Source: an uncultured Anaerolineae bacterium (GTDB taxonomy: Bacteria > Chloroflexota > Anaerolineae > Aggregatilineales > Phototrophicaceae). Taken from it: a stretch of 64,000 nt of DNA. Shown piece after piece: positions 63,712-64,000 of the stretch (position 1 is the stretch's first letter; every line of letters starts with the position of its first letter). The notes below the pieces were generated by a model that was not told the DNA's origin, searched no databases, and worked only from the letters and a program-made list of their open reading frames with translations. Location of the stretch: assembly GCA_937944445.1 (NCBI GenBank), contig CALDYP010000022.1, positions 42,800-106,799 on the forward strand. The letters run 5' to 3'. Both the position numbers and the translations under genes were made by a program.

Positions 63712-64000
63712 TTACTGCCCCGTGTAGATAAAGCGTGCCACGTCGGGATCGTCCACGTTGTCAGCCGTGATGACCGCGTAGCCCGTCGGGATGCGCTTGG
63801 GCATACTCGTCACGCCGCGCGCGTTCGCCACCGCGTTGATCACCGCCATGTAGCCCATATCGGCAGGCTTCTGCGCGATGACCAAGCTCACCGTCCCCGC
63901 GCGCAGGAACTCGATGTTCTCCTCCGAGGCGTCAAACAGCGCCACTTCTACCGCGCCCTTCAGCCCCGCGTTCTCGATCGCCGCGCCAGCCCCCGCCGCG
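63712..64000 (-). CDS. Sugar ABC transporter substrate-binding protein (partial, C-terminal)
   Basis: The last 95 or so residues of a periplasmic sugar-binding protein; the gene continues beyond the window edge. The sequence shows VEVALFDASEENIEFLRAG, VIAQKPADMGYMAVINAVAN, PTGYAVITADNVDDPDVARF and ends IYTGQ. This is the usual C terminus of RbsB/FrcB-type proteins (xIxQxPxxMGYxA). It is the most upstream gene seen in the operon and should bind the sugar imported by the 62518/61766 system. Confidence 0.85.
   Translation of the reverse strand, partial: AAGAGAAIENAGLKGAVEVALFDASEENIEFLRAGTVSLVIAQKPADMGYMAVINAVANARGVTSMPKRIPTGYAVITADNVDDPDVARFIYTGQ

Overview
The window is GC-rich bacterial chromosome, dense in coding sequence, with short spacers and many ATGA start/stop overlaps. 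No gene here fixes the taxonomy. An L-rhamnose cluster with a fused aldolase/dehydrogenase (RhaEW), an HTH-citrate synthase fusion, a PknB-type kinase fused to a TolB-like propeller and dispersed GTAGGG palindromes together suggest a Chloroflexota (Anaerolineae-like) organism; this is inference. Starts are mostly ATG with Shine-Dalgarno sites, with some GTG/TTG. No complete tRNA, rRNA, CRISPR array, transposase or prophage gene was found.

Layout. 1-13 kb is housekeeping: radA, a five-PAS histidine kinase, cdsA, a methyltransferase, a lipoprotein, dnaA behind an AT-rich leader (possible origin), an FKBP isomerase and a Ser/Thr kinase with an external beta-propeller. 13-18 kb holds a TSUP permease and a binding-protein-dependent sugar importer (binding protein and two permeases, no ATPase). 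18-26 kb has a large GAP1-like protein, two M42 aminopeptidases around a methyltransferase and a lipid/diacylglycerol kinase, and recO. 26-31 kb is an ABC-2 exporter operon with a large membrane-anchored partner.

31-38.6 kb: citrate synthase with an N-terminal DNA-binding domain, a YtkA-like lipoprotein, a LysR regulator, a repeat-rich spacer, then a Mn/Zn-type ABC operon whose two permeases both end in a winged-helix domain; one also carries a cysteine-rich triple repeat. 38.9-55.3 kb is an L-rhamnose/deoxy-sugar locus: rhaI, rhaEW, rhaB, a Rha-type ABC importer, three more class II aldolase proteins, an ASRT-family protein, a PfkB kinase and an Fe-type alcohol dehydrogenase. A DeoR regulator sits in its middle and GAAAG/AAACGAAA motifs lie at its promoters. 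55.4-64 kb is one minus-strand operon of at least ten genes: an ABC monosaccharide importer, two PfkB kinases, two unrelated-looking class I aldolases, a D-lyxose-isomerase-family cupin, a Gfo/Idh dehydrogenase and a HAD phosphatase. Its substrate is unknown and it is the best candidate here for an undescribed pathway.

Recurring themes: strong hairpins directly after all three sugar-binding-protein genes, palindromes placed on promoters next to DNA-binding proteins, and GTAGGG-type palindromic repeats in three spacers.
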